Shown piece by piece: positions 1-6,371 of a stretch of 6,379 bases of DNA. The translations under genes and the position numbers were made by a program. Position 1 is the stretch's first letter, and every line of letters begins with the position of its first letter. The stretch comes from Holophagaceae bacterium. GTDB taxonomy: Bacteria > Acidobacteriota > Holophagae > Holophagales > Holophagaceae. The notes under the pieces were generated by a model. It did not search any database. It saw only the letters and a program-made list of their open reading frames with translations, and had not been told where the DNA came from. Location: contig JANXQX010000162.1 in the NCBI GenBank assembly GCA_025353305.1, positions 1 through 6,379 of the forward strand. The letters are read 5' to 3'.

Positions 1-455
1 ACGGGCCAGTTGCTCTCGCATGTACTGCTTTTCCAGCGTCTTGACCGTATCCCAATCAAGCTTGAGCTCGCTGGCAATATCCTTGATCGTCGCCTGCCGA
101 CAGCGCCGCCCCACATAATGGGCAAAGCGTTTCGTATAGAACGGATTGTCCGCTAGGAACTCCAGCCGCTCGGTTTTCACTTTGCCGCAGCTTCGGCACT
201 GCACGCGCCGCACCTCGACCTCCAGGTAGATGCGCGTGTCGCCGCAGGACAGATCGCGGACCCGCCGAACTCGCCGGTCGTACCAGCCCGAGTGCGCTCG
301 CCCGCAGCACCCGCAGGTCGTTTTTTTGAGCGCCGGACAAGGGCGATCACGCGTGCCTTCGGATCGCCGAAGACCCCGCGCAGCGGTTCGACAGGCCGGA
401 ATTCGGCAAACCGGTACGTGTCCAGAAGGCGTTTTCGCTTCGACGGGGTAGGCAT
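1..455 (-). CDS. ISL3-family transposase, N-terminal part, split over two frames (-1 shift at an A7 run)
   Basis: The product is the DDE transposase that moves the element. The first frame starts at ATG 455 (MPTPSKRKRLLDTYRF...) and reads 45 residues to ...ALVRRSKK at 321. It would then run on as low-complexity sequence to a TGA at 177-179. The recognisable protein continues in the -1 frame from 321 to the window edge: TTCGCCGRAHSGWYDRR..., RDLSCGDTRIYLEVEV, VQCRSCGK, then FLADNPFYTKRFAHYVG and ATIKDIASELKLDWDTVKTL. In the joined 152-residue chain, C48-x2-C51 and C87-x2-C90 look like the ISL3 zinc ribbon, and residues 106-145 look like the helix-turn-helix region. The catalytic DDE domain lies beyond the window. 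A TTG at 476 in the same frame is an alternative start, since no strong ribosome site precedes ATG 455. It is either a programmed frameshift product or a mutated copy. Confidence 0.7.
321..327 (-). promoter_or_regulatory. Candidate -1 ribosomal frameshift site (A AAA AAA) in the transposase gene
   Basis: On the minus strand the zero frame reads TCA AAA AAA CGA, giving the heptamer A-AAA-AAA in exactly the phase needed for tandem -1 slippage. After slipping, the next codon is ACG and the reading enters the frame that encodes the rest of the transposase. Many insertion sequences of other families make their transposase this way. No stimulatory stem-loop or upstream Shine-Dalgarno-like sequence was established by eye. 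A plain indel in a homopolymer is the alternative explanation. Confidence 0.45.
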
Positions 456-538
456 CGGAACATCATGCCAAATCAAAAGCCTCTGTGAAATGGCTGAATG
501 CCAACACCCACAAAGCTTATTGGCGGGTTACACCCTAT

Positions 539-567
539 GATTTACCCACACGATTTCCCGAAGACCC
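539..567 (-). repeat. Probable terminal inverted repeat of the ISL3 element
   Basis: Reading the minus strand inward from 567 gives GGGTCTTCGGGAAATCGTG followed by TGGGTAAATC. A GG-rich start of this kind is typical of ISL3-family ends. It sits between the A/T-rich run that ends thrC and the untranslated leader of the transposase gene. The partner repeat is outside the window, so neither the exact length nor the exact outer base can be confirmed. Confidence 0.5.
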
Positions 568-569
568 TT

Positions 570-1868
570 TTATTTTTTCGAATGCAAACTCGTATCAAGC
601 GCCTGATGGACAGCTGCCAGGTCATTGGGGATCGCCTTCGACACTATCGGGCGATCCCGCAAGGCCTGGAGAGCCTCGGGAATCGGGACAGCAATGCCCA
701 TGGGTTCGTAGACGGGCAGGAACTTGGCGGGGTGCGCGGTGCCCAGGAAAACGCCGGTTTCGGACAGACCCAGGCGATCTTCCAGCACGGCGTAGGCCAC
801 CGCGGCGTGGGGGTCCGCGAGATAACCCATGCTCATCAACTCGCGAATGGAGCGCTTGGTCTCGCCATCGTCCTTGAAACCCCAGCGCAGGGCATGGCGG
901 AGCGAATGGAGGTCGCCGCCGAAAAGGTGCTGGATGCGTTCCCAGTTGTTGGGCGCGCCCACATCCATGGCATTGGAGAGGGTGGCGACGCTCGATTGCG
1001 GCCGGTATTCGCCGCTGTCTAGGTAGCGGGGCACCGTGGCATTGGCGTTGGTGGCGGCGACGAACGCGCGTAACGGCAGGCCCGTCTGCTTTGCCATGAG
1101 TCCCGCGCAGAGATTGCCAAAATTGCCCGAGGGCACGGCGATGACGATGCCATCCCGCACATCCTGCTTGTGAAGCTGGGAAACAGCCTCGGCGTAATAG
1201 AGCATCTGGGGCAGCAGGCGCGCCACGTTGATGGAGTTCGCGGACGTGAGGCCGTGGCGGGCCGACAGCTCCGGGTCGTTGAAGCATTCCTTCACCAGCG
1301 CCTGGCAGTCGTCGAAGGATCCTTCCACTGCGAGCGCGGCCACGTTGTCGCCAAGGGTGCTGAACTGCCGCTCCTGCAGCTCCGACACGCCGCCCTTGGG
1401 ATAGAGCACCACCACGCGCACGGCGGGGTGTTGCCAGAAGGCCTGTGCCACCGCCGCGCCAGTGTCTCCGCTGGTGGCGGTGAGGATGGTCAGGGGCTGG
1501 CCGGGTTCGCGGACTAGGTCCAGGATAAGGGCGAAAAACCGCGCGCCCACATCCTTGAATGCCAAAGTCGGGCCATGGAAAAGTTCGAGAGCATAAAGTC
1601 CGCGCCGCACCTGAACCAACGGAATGGGGAAGTCAAAGGCCCTGCTGATGGCTGCGGACAAAGCGTCCCGGTCAAATTCCTCGCCGATGAACCGGCGTAG
1701 GATGATCTCGCTGCGTTCCACCCAGCGCAGCTGCAGCAGGCTGTCCCAGTCTTCGAACACGGGCAGGGCTTCCGGCATCCAGAGTCCGCCGCCGTTGGCC
1801 ACGCCACGCAACACGGCTTCACGGAAGGTGGCGGTGTCGTTGGGATTTCGTGTGTTGATGAATTTCAA
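570..1868 (-). CDS. thrC: Threonine synthase
   Basis: Pyridoxal-phosphate enzyme converting O-phosphohomoserine and water to L-threonine and phosphate, the last step of the pathway, in the cytoplasm. With the TTG start at 1868 it is 432 aa, close to the 428 of the E. coli enzyme. Visible landmarks are the cofactor lysine in FHGPTLAFKD (K105), the phosphate-binding TATSGDTGAA (about 131-139), SANSINVARLLPQ (about 209-221), VPSGNFGN (about 246-253), TLSNAMDVGAPNNW (about 297-309) and GTAHPAKF (about 376-383). The chosen start makes the protein begin MKFINTRNP, the usual ThrC N-terminus, and overlaps the thrB stop by 4 bases (TTGA). The in-frame ATG at 1904 would add 12 atypical residues and a 40-base overlap. 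No strong ribosome site precedes TTG, so translation is probably coupled to thrB. The stop codon sits 2-3 bases from the insertion sequence, and the tail (SLHSKK) may have been trimmed or slightly altered by that insertion. Confidence 0.95.
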   Translation of the reverse strand: MKFINTRNPNDTATFREAVLRGVANGGGLWMPEALPVFEDWDSLLQLRWVERSEIILRRFIGEEFDRDALSAAISRAFDFPIPLVQVRRGLYALELFHGPTLAFKDVGARFFALILDLVREPGQPLTILTATSGDTGAAVAQAFWQHPAVRVVVLYPKGGVSELQERQFSTLGDNVAALAVEGSFDDCQALVKECFNDPELSARHGLTSANSINVARLLPQMLYYAEAVSQLHKQDVRDGIVIAVPSGNFGNLCAGLMAKQTGLPLRAFVAATNANATVPRYLDSGEYRPQSSVATLSNAMDVGAPNNWERIQHLFGGDLHSLRHALRWGFKDDGETKRSIRELMSMGYLADPHAAVAYAVLEDRLGLSETGVFLGTAHPAKFLPVYEPMGIAVPIPEALQALRDRPIVSKAIPNDLAAVHQALDTSLHSKK

Positions 1869-2824
1869 GCAAGCACCCGCGCGCCCAAGGGGTCCACACC
1901 GCAAAGCCGGGCCTCGGAGGCGAGTCCCACCGCATTGAAAGCCGATTGAAGGGCCGCCACGACTTCTTCGCCGTGATCCAGGCCCTCGGCGACTGCGAAG
2001 ACCGAGGGGCCGGAGCCTGATAGCGTGCAGCCCAAAGCGCCGGCTGCCATGGCCGCTTTCTGGGCGGCGCGAAAGCCAGGCACCAGATCCGCGCGACGGG
2101 GTTCCGCCAATACATCACGCAGGCAGCGCACGATGATCTCCTGATCCTGGGTGTGCAGTGCGTGGATAAATGCAGCCAGATTTTGCGCGAAGGCCAGGAC
2201 CTCGGTCATCGGAAGCATGGTTGGAATCACTTGCCGCGCCTGTTCAGTGGATAGTTCAAAGTGGGGATGCACCACGGCTAGCACCAGCTCCGAAGGCCAG
2301 GGCAGAGCGCGGGGCTTGGAGCTGCCGTCCTCGCCCGGCACCAGCAGCAGCAAGCCACCGTGGAGTGATGGCGCCACGTTGTCCAGATGCACCGAACCAG
2401 ACACCAGCGACTCGGCGCGGCCCGCCATCTGCAACAGTTCCGTTCTTGTGAATGGTTCTCCCAGGAGAATCTGGCAAGCCACCAGGGTCGCCACGATGGA
2501 ACTGGCGCTGGAGCCCAGACCGCTCGACCGCGGAAGATTCTTTTCCAGGGTGAAAGCCATTTCGGGGCATGAAAGACCCTTGGAAATCAGGCTATCCTTC
2601 ACAAAGCCGAATACCCGCAGCACAAGATTTTGCGCCGGGTCAGGCGGCATGAGATGCGCATAGGGCCCAGTGGTGAGAAGGGTGGTTTTGGAATCGGCTT
2701 TGGCACTCACCACGTCGCCCCAAAGCGAGCCATCGAGGGGCGCAAGGGCCGCGCCCATCAAGTCGAATCCCGCGGCGAAATTGCCGATGCTGGCGGGGGC
2801 GTAGGCCCGGATGGTCATGCTCAC
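1865..2824 (-). CDS. thrB: Homoserine kinase (GHMP family)
   Basis: Cytoplasmic kinase phosphorylating L-homoserine with ATP to O-phosphohomoserine, the substrate of ThrC encoded next. It is 319 aa, against about 310 in E. coli. The three GHMP-kinase motifs are in order: the N-terminal [15 protein letters not shown] (10-24), the ATP phosphate-binding loop [13 protein letters not shown] (98-110), and the C-terminal glycine-rich [12 protein letters not shown] (266-277). [12 protein letters not shown] (146-157) is a further ThrB-specific block. The start is taken as GTG 2824, giving a 4-base GTGA overlap with the thrA stop and an AAGG ribosome site 6 bases upstream. An ATG two codons later (2818) is the alternative, with a poorer 12-base spacing. 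It lies between thrA and thrC in the same transcription unit and should share their attenuation control. Confidence 0.96.
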   Translation of the reverse strand: MSMTIRAYAPASIGNFAAGFDLMGAALAPLDGSLWGDVVSAKADSKTTLLTTGPYAHLMPPDPAQNLVLRVFGFVKDSLISKGLSCPEMAFTLEKNLPRSSGLGSSASSIVATLVACQILLGEPFTRTELLQMAGRAESLVSGSVHLDNVAPSLHGGLLLLVPGEDGSSKPRALPWPSELVLAVVHPHFELSTEQARQVIPTMLPMTEVLAFAQNLAAFIHALHTQDQEIIVRCLRDVLAEPRRADLVPGFRAAQKAAMAAGALGCTLSGSGPSVFAVAEGLDHGEEVVAALQSAFNAVGLASEARLCGVDPLGARVLA

Positions 2825-5256
2825 GGGAGCCCTTCGAAGGTTGCGATCTTCAGGATATCCGCGAGCACTCCCGCGGCCGTCACCTCGCCTCCTGCGCCGT
2901 AACCCCTGACCACCAGCGGCGTGGGTTGGTAGTGTTCGGTGAGGAAGGCCAGGGCATTCTCGCCGCCCTTGACGGAATGAAGGGGATGCTCCGGCCCCAC
3001 GGCTTCAAGGCGGACGGAACATTGGAATCCATCCTCCAGGGCCCGGATGCTCGCCACGTGGCGCAGCACGCGGCCGTCCTCTTTCAAGGCCGACAGGCGT
3101 TTGGCAAAGCCTTCATCCAGCGACCGGATCCGCTCCATTAAAGATCCCACACTTCCCGAAGCATCAAAATCGGGCGGGAGCACACCCTCCACGGAAATGT
3201 CCGCCAATTCCAGTTCCGCGCCCATTTCGCGCGCCAGGATCAGCAGCTTGCGCGCGACATCAAGGCCCGAAAGATCATCCCGGGGATCGGGCTCGGTGAA
3301 ACCCTTGTCCTTGGCGATGCGCACGCTTTCGGAGAAGGCCACGCCGTCATCCAGAAGGCCCAGCAGGAAGGAAAGCGATCCCGACAGCGTGCCGTCGAAG
3401 CGCATGACGCGGTCGCCACCCCGCAACAGATTCCTGAGGGTCTCGATGACGGGAAGACCTGCGCCAACGTTGGTTTCATACAAGAACTTGCGTTGGAGGA
3501 TCTCCGAGGCCCGGCGCAGGTCCCGGTACGCTTTGAAACTCGCGCTGTTGGCTTTCTTGTTGGCGGTTACGACATGCAGGCCTGCTTCCATCAGGCTTGG
3601 ATAAGCCTCCGCCACCTCATCATTGGAGGTGCAGTCCACAAACACCGGATTCGTGAATCGAGCCTTGGCCACGGCCTTGAGCAAGGCCTCCAGGTCGGCC
3701 GGTGCGCTGTTGTCGTCATCCATGGATTCCCAGTCCGGCAGACCATCCGCTTCGAATGAAAACACTTTCGAGTTGGCCACGGCACAGAGCTTCAGCTCCA
3801 CTTTCCGCCTTGGGCTGGCCTGGTGGATCGCGATGGCCCGAAGCAGTTTTGAACCGACGTTGCCCTTTCCCCAAACCACCAACTGGAGCTGTGGCAGGGA
3901 ACGGAAAAAGGCCGCGTGGACCTGCCGGAGGGCCCGGGCCTCGTCGCCCTCGCTGATGACCACCGAGATATTGCGTTCACTGCTGCCCTGCGCGATGGCC
4001 ACAATATTCACGCCCACCGCCGCAAGCGCCCCGAAGAACGTGCCCGCGACGCCGAGGCGATGTTTCATGCCGTCACCGACGAGGGAAAGGATCGCGTGGC
4101 CAGTGCGCTGCTGGATCGGATCCAGCATGCCCGCCGCGAGCTCCGCCACGAACGCCGCCTGCAATGCTTCCGTTGCCTTCCGGCCCTCGGATTGAACCAC
4201 TGAAAAAGAGATGGCGCACTCGCTGGACCCCTGGGTGATGAGGATGACGGAGATGTTTGCCGCCGCCATGGCCTGGAAAACGCGGGCGGCGATTCCAGGG
4301 ACCCCGGTCATGCCCGGGCCACTCACATCGATCAGGGATACACCCCCCAGGAACGTCAATCCCCGCGCGCCATGGGGCGATGGCTTGGCGCCTCCATGCA
4401 CGAGTGTCCCTGGCAGCGAAGGTGCGAAGGTGTTGCGGACACGCACGGGGATGTCTTTCTCTCTCGCCGGCTGGATGGTCTGGGGATGGAGCACCTTGGC
4501 GCCGAAATAGGAGAGCTCCATGGCTTCCTCGAAACTGACTTCGGGCAGCGTGAAGGCTTCGGGCACCAGCCGCGGATCGGCACTGTAGATGCCGTTCACG
4601 TCGGTCCAGATCTCCAGCAGGTCGGCATCCAGCGCCCAGGCCGCGATGGCCGCGCTATAGTCCGAGCCACCGCGACCAAGAATGGTCGTTTTGCCGTCGG
4701 CATCGGCCCCGAAGAAACCCGGCATCACAGACAATGGGGGCGGGTTCTCACGGAAAAATTCAAAGGCCCGGGCGGTGGCTTTCCAATCTGGTGTTGCGAA
4801 GAGAGAACCCCGGTTGGTGCAGATGAATTTCGCCGCATCCAGCTCCTGGGCCTTCAGCAATCTGGCCAGAAGCAGGCTGGAGGCCCTCTCGCCCAGGCTG
4901 TAAAGGCTGGCCATGACGCCAGGTGGGCATTCTCCCAGGAGCTTCACGCCTTGAAGGTATTGCGAAAGATCGCTTTCGAGACTCCGCAGCTCGGCATCCA
5001 AAGGCGCTTTCTCCTGGTGAAATAGTTCAGCCACGGTGGAACGGTGAAGTTCCGAGAACCGAGCCAGGCAAGGATTGGTGTCATTGCCCTCAATGGCGGC
5101 CTGGACACCATCCCTCAGCAGGTTCGTGACGCCGCTCATGGCCGAGATCACCACCAACAGGGGGCCTGCGGTGGCCGCCTCCCGAACGATTTCCGCCACT
5201 GCGTTGATGCGGGCCGCCGAAGCCACCGAGGTGCCGCCGAATTTCATCACGCGCAT
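2821..5256 (-). CDS. thrA: Bifunctional aspartokinase I / homoserine dehydrogenase I
   Basis: Catalyses the first step (aspartate to aspartyl phosphate) and the third step (aspartate semialdehyde to homoserine, NAD(P)H-dependent) of threonine synthesis. At 811 aa it matches the 820-aa E. coli ThrA along its length. The aspartokinase domain shows KFGGTSV (5-11), GRGGSDYSA (194-202) and LHPQTI (256-261). Two ACT-type regulatory segments follow at about 320-455, with [17 protein letters not shown] and [18 protein letters not shown], the kind that bind threonine for feedback inhibition. The dehydrogenase shows a dinucleotide-binding GKGNVGSK (463-470), VTANKKAN (563-570), [15 protein letters not shown] (593-607), [15 protein letters not shown] with the likely catalytic lysine K670, and [17 protein letters not shown] (784-800). 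ATG 5256 is chosen because AGGA lies 5 bases upstream and the protein then begins MRVMKFGG. The frame is open up to 5406, but that stretch is the leader gene and terminator. It is the first structural gene of the operon. Confidence 0.97.
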   Translation of the reverse strand: MRVMKFGGTSVASAARINAVAEIVREAATAGPLLVVISAMSGVTNLLRDGVQAAIEGNDTNPCLARFSELHRSTVAELFHQEKAPLDAELRSLESDLSQYLQGVKLLGECPPGVMASLYSLGERASSLLLARLLKAQELDAAKFICTNRGSLFATPDWKATARAFEFFRENPPPLSVMPGFFGADADGKTTILGRGGSDYSAAIAAWALDADLLEIWTDVNGIYSADPRLVPEAFTLPEVSFEEAMELSYFGAKVLHPQTIQPAREKDIPVRVRNTFAPSLPGTLVHGGAKPSPHGARGLTFLGGVSLIDVSGPGMTGVPGIAARVFQAMAAANISVILITQGSSECAISFSVVQSEGRKATEALQAAFVAELAAGMLDPIQQRTGHAILSLVGDGMKHRLGVAGTFFGALAAVGVNIVAIAQGSSERNISVVISEGDEARALRQVHAAFFRSLPQLQLVVWGKGNVGSKLLRAIAIHQASPRRKVELKLCAVANSKVFSFEADGLPDWESMDDDNSAPADLEALLKAVAKARFTNPVFVDCTSNDEVAEAYPSLMEAGLHVVTANKKANSASFKAYRDLRRASEILQRKFLYETNVGAGLPVIETLRNLLRGGDRVMRFDGTLSGSLSFLLGLLDDGVAFSESVRIAKDKGFTEPDPRDDLSGLDVARKLLILAREMGAELELADISVEGVLPPDFDASGSVGSLMERIRSLDEGFAKRLSALKEDGRVLRHVASIRALEDGFQCSVRLEAVGPEHPLHSVKGGENALAFLTEHYQPTPLVVRGYGAGGEVTAAGVLADILKIATFEGLP

Positions 5257-5270
5257 ATGGTTCCTGAAAC

Positions 5271-5296
5271 AAAAAGCCCCGCGGTAGATGCGGGGC
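5271..5296 (-). terminator. Attenuator terminator hairpin upstream of thrA
   Basis: On the minus strand, GCCCCGC, a 7-base loop (ATCTACC) and GCGGGGC form a perfect 7-bp GC stem followed directly by TTTTT, a textbook intrinsic terminator. It lies between the leader-peptide stop codon (5321-5319) and the thrA ribosome site (AGGA, 5265-5262). Its only sensible job is therefore to stop transcription before the structural genes when threonine is plentiful. Its 5' arm is also part of a competing pairing described at 5290-5333. Confidence 0.93.
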
Positions 5297-5333
5297 CGGG
5301 TCAGCGAAAGTGGAAAAGCTAGACCGGCCACGC
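5290..5333 (-). promoter_or_regulatory. Antiterminator pairing of the thr attenuator
   Basis: On the minus strand, GCGTGGCCGG (5333-5324, the last codons of the leader peptide) can pair with CCGGCCCCGC (5299-5290): 9 of 10 positions match, with one U/C mismatch. The second segment contains the whole 5' arm of the terminator (5296-5290), so the two structures exclude each other. A ribosome stalled in the Thr codons at 5360-5340 would leave 5333-5324 free and favour readthrough. A ribosome that reaches the stop codon at 5321-5319 would cover that segment and let the terminator form. The pairing is seen in the sequence; the mechanism is inferred from known thr and his attenuators. Confidence 0.8.
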
Positions 5334-5447
5334 CCTGAAGGTCGTAGTCGTGATTGTCGTCGCGGAATTGATCTGAACCGAGCCGAAGCTGATGGACGTG
5401 AAGCATGCCTTCACGATCAGCGGGGAGGGGTTGAGGGCAATGCGCAT
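5319..5447 (-). CDS. thrL: thr operon leader peptide
   Basis: A 42-aa leader peptide starting [10 protein letters not shown] and ending FRAWPV. Residues 30-36 (bases 5360-5340) read T-T-I-T-T-T-T, coded acg aca atc acg act acg acc. This parallels the TTITTTITITT run of the E. coli thrL peptide. The peptide itself needs no function: it is a ribosome-speed sensor for charged tRNA-Thr, with a smaller possible input from tRNA-Ile (one Ile codon in the run). The start is ATG 5447, with GGGAAAGG 7 bases upstream. It is roughly twice as long as the 21-aa E. coli peptide, with about 29 unrelated residues before the control codons. It ends 62 bases before thrA and is followed by the terminator. Confidence 0.9.
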   Translation of the reverse strand: MRIALNPSPLIVKACFTSISFGSVQINSATTITTTTFRAWPV

Positions 5448-5454
5448 AGGAAAA

Positions 5455-5462
5455 CCTTTCCC
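5455..5462 (-). promoter_or_regulatory. Ribosome binding site of thrL
   Basis: Minus-strand GGGAAAGG ends 7 bases before ATG 5447. It supports this start for the leader peptide over the internal GTG codons, none of which has a comparable site. Confidence 0.65.
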
Positions 5463-5471
5463 GATTCTTGG

Positions 5472-5488
5472 TTTCCGGTCAACGGAAA
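5472..5488. promoter_or_regulatory. Inverted repeat in the thrL / phosphodiesterase divergent intergenic region
   Basis: TTTCCG-GTCAA-CGGAAA is a perfect 6-bp inverted repeat with a 5-base centre. It lies in the 83-base gap between the divergent thrL and phosphodiesterase starts, where both promoters should sit. It could be a small operator, or chance. On the minus strand a TTGACG -35-like hexamer lies at 5499-5494, but no convincing -10 hexamer is found at normal spacing, and no clear plus-strand promoter was found either. Confidence 0.3.
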
Positions 5489-5520
5489 ATCTCGTCAAAC
5501 TCGGCCACAATGGGTGAAGC

Positions 5521-5525
5521 AGGAG
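5521..5525 (+). promoter_or_regulatory. Ribosome binding site of the phosphodiesterase gene
   Basis: AGGAG ends 5 bases before ATG 5531 and decides this start over the in-frame upstream candidates at 5468 and 5510. Those would add residues unlike the family before the RLGHRG motif. Confidence 0.8.
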
Positions 5526-5530
5526 CCCCC

Positions 5531-6190
5531 ATGTCCTCCCAAACACCATTGCGCCTAGGTCATCGGGGTTATTCCACAAAGCACCTGGAGAATTCCATGG
5601 AGGCTTTCCGCGCGGCGCTGGCGGCGGGGATGGATGGCTTCGAGCTGGACGTGCAACCCACGCGGGACGGCGTCTGCTGTGTGTTGCATGATGACGATCT
5701 GGCTCGCACGGCGGTGGGTGGCGGCATCCTGCGGCAGCTGAAAGTGAACGAACTTTCCAAGCTGAAGAATGGCGAGGATGTGCCGCGCCTGAGCGATGTG
5801 CTGGACCTACCGGCGAAGCTCATCAATGTTGAACTCAAGGGCGAGCCTGGCTGGAAACAGGCCCTGGCGGCCGTGGACGCTGCAGACGCAATCGATCGCG
5901 TGCTCTTCAGCAGTTTCGAGCCCAGCGAAGTGCTCCAACTCTGGGCGGACTGCCACGAGGCGCGCTGCGGATTTTTATGGGATCTGGAAGAAGCCATGGA
6001 GTTGACTGACGAAGAACTGGCGGAACTGCCGGAAGCCCTCATGTTCCACCCACCCATTGCCGCGGTGATCGCGAGGCCTGAATTGTGGAGGCCGTACGCC
6101 CACCGCCTCGTGGTTTGGGGAATGAAATCCTTTTCAGGCGCTGAAGCGCTACCCTTCCAGCCGGCCATCCTGATCGCCGATGGGCCCTGA
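5531..6190 (+). CDS. Glycerophosphodiester phosphodiesterase, cytoplasmic UgpQ-like
   Basis: Hydrolyses glycerophosphodiesters (such as glycerophosphocholine or -ethanolamine) to glycerol 3-phosphate and an alcohol, salvaging phospholipid head groups. The 219-aa chain has the GDPD TIM-barrel signature in order: LGHRGYS (catalytic H11, R12), LENSMEAFRAAL (E20, N21), DGFELDVQPTRDG (metal ligands E38 and D40), LHDDDLART (second catalytic H53), NVELKG (E101, K103), LFSSFEPSEV (126-134) and a C-terminal ILIADGP. No signal peptide or membrane segment is seen, so it should be cytoplasmic. It is somewhat shorter than E. coli UgpQ (about 247 aa), mainly in the second half, but all core motifs are present. 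It is transcribed divergently from the thr operon, with 83 bases between start codons. No functional link to threonine synthesis is apparent. Its exact substrate cannot be read from the sequence. Confidence 0.92.
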   Translation: MSSQTPLRLGHRGYSTKHLENSMEAFRAALAAGMDGFELDVQPTRDGVCCVLHDDDLARTAVGGGILRQLKVNELSKLKNGEDVPRLSDVLDLPAKLINVELKGEPGWKQALAAVDAADAIDRVLFSSFEPSEVLQLWADCHEARCGFLWDLEEAMELTDEELAELPEALMFHPPIAAVIARPELWRPYAHRLVVWGMKSFSGAEALPFQPAILIADGP

Positions 6191-6221
6191 CTCATACCAA
6201 GTTGCATTCAAAGAAATAGAA

Positions 6222-6248
6222 CCACCAAGACACAAAGGGCACAAAGAG
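6222..6248 (+). repeat. Three tandem 9-base units, (c)(c/a)(a/c)caaag-type
   Basis: The bases read CCACCAAGA, CACAAAGGG, CACAAAGAG: three consecutive 9-mers sharing a C-A-rich start and a CAAAG or CAAGA core. It starts 32 bases after the phosphodiesterase stop codon. CCACCAAGACAC-like motifs resemble a short intergenic repeat I associate with many GC-rich bacterial genomes, but no function is known to me. No reading frame of note covers it. Confidence 0.5.
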
Positions 6249-6275
6249 ACTCGTCATGTGCGAGCTTCGCAGCTT

Positions 6276-6339
6276 AAATTCAGGTGGCCCGGCGGCGGAC
6301 TCACGCTTAGGTGTGATCCGCGCCGGGCTACCTGAATTT
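6276..6339. repeat. Long imperfect inverted repeat (about 23-bp arms)
   Basis: The left arm (6276-6299) begins AAATTCAGGT-g-GCCCGGCG and the right arm (6317-6339) is its complement, ending ACCTGAATTT. There is one mismatch at the g/a position and one extra base in the left arm. The 17-base interval (6300-6316) can itself close by TCAC/GTGA. The structure would fold as a very stable hairpin in RNA from either strand. There is no T-run after it, so it is not a typical intrinsic terminator. It may end phosphodiesterase transcripts or be a REP- or MITE-like mobile repeat. Confidence 0.8.
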
Positions 6340-6371
6340 GCGGGCCTTCGGCCCGCAGGCGCTACGCGCCT
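6339..6371. repeat. Two further adjacent hairpins, REP-like cluster
   Basis: Directly abutting the long inverted repeat are TGCGGGCC-TTC-GGCCCGCA (6339-6357, perfect 8-bp stem) and AGGCGC-TAC-GCGCCT (6357-6371, perfect 6-bp stem). Three hairpins in a row with shared borders suggest a repetitive extragenic palindrome-type element rather than a single terminator. The element may continue beyond the window, since the last bases (CGCGAAGC) partly mirror GCGAGCTTCGC at 6260-6270. Confidence 0.65.

Larger units (their letters stand above)
1..567 (-). mobile_element. ISL3-family insertion sequence, 5' end (partial, runs off the window)
   Basis: This is the 5' part of an insertion sequence, read on the minus strand from about 567 leftwards and continuing beyond base 1. 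It contains the N-terminal third or so of an ISL3-type transposase and about 110 bases of non-coding leader (456-567). The outer boundary is placed where a probable terminal inverted repeat begins (minus strand GGGTCTTCGGGAAATCGTG, starting at 567), only a few bases after the thrC stop codon. The flank just outside (568-578) is an almost pure A/T run, in keeping with the AT-rich 8-bp targets usual for this family. The other end, its repeat and the second target copy are outside the window, so the boundary is an inference. No cargo gene is visible in this part. Confidence 0.72.

Noticed and set aside
510..545. Short GGGT-GTA-ACCC stem downstream of thrC as an operon terminator
   Set aside because: Only 4 bp, not followed by a T-run, and it lies inside the probable insertion-sequence end.
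1868..1904. ATG 1904 as the start of thrC
   Set aside because: It adds 12 residues not expected for ThrC and a 40-base overlap with thrB; the TTG at 1868 restores the family N-terminus and a 4-base overlap.
570..5256. Numerous long reading frames antisense to or out of frame with thrA, thrB and thrC (for example 2151-2663 and 3047-3604 on the plus strand)
   Set aside because: They are shadows of GC-rich real genes: compositionally odd proteins rich in Arg, Ser and Pro, with no family motif, inside genes with clear full-length homology.
5464..5499. Possible thr promoter with TTGACG (5499-5494) as -35 and AAGAAT (5469-5464) as -10
   Set aside because: The spacing is 24 bases, far from 17, and no better -10 is present at normal distance.
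5569..6207. 212-codon minus-strand frame opposite the phosphodiesterase gene
   Set aside because: Serine- and alanine-rich shadow translation with no motif; the plus-strand GDPD signature is unambiguous.
6222..6371. CRISPR array or tRNA-like structure in the right-hand non-coding stretch
   Set aside because: The repeat units are 9 bases without spacers, the hairpins are adjacent with no regular spacing, and no cloverleaf or CCA-type end is seen.
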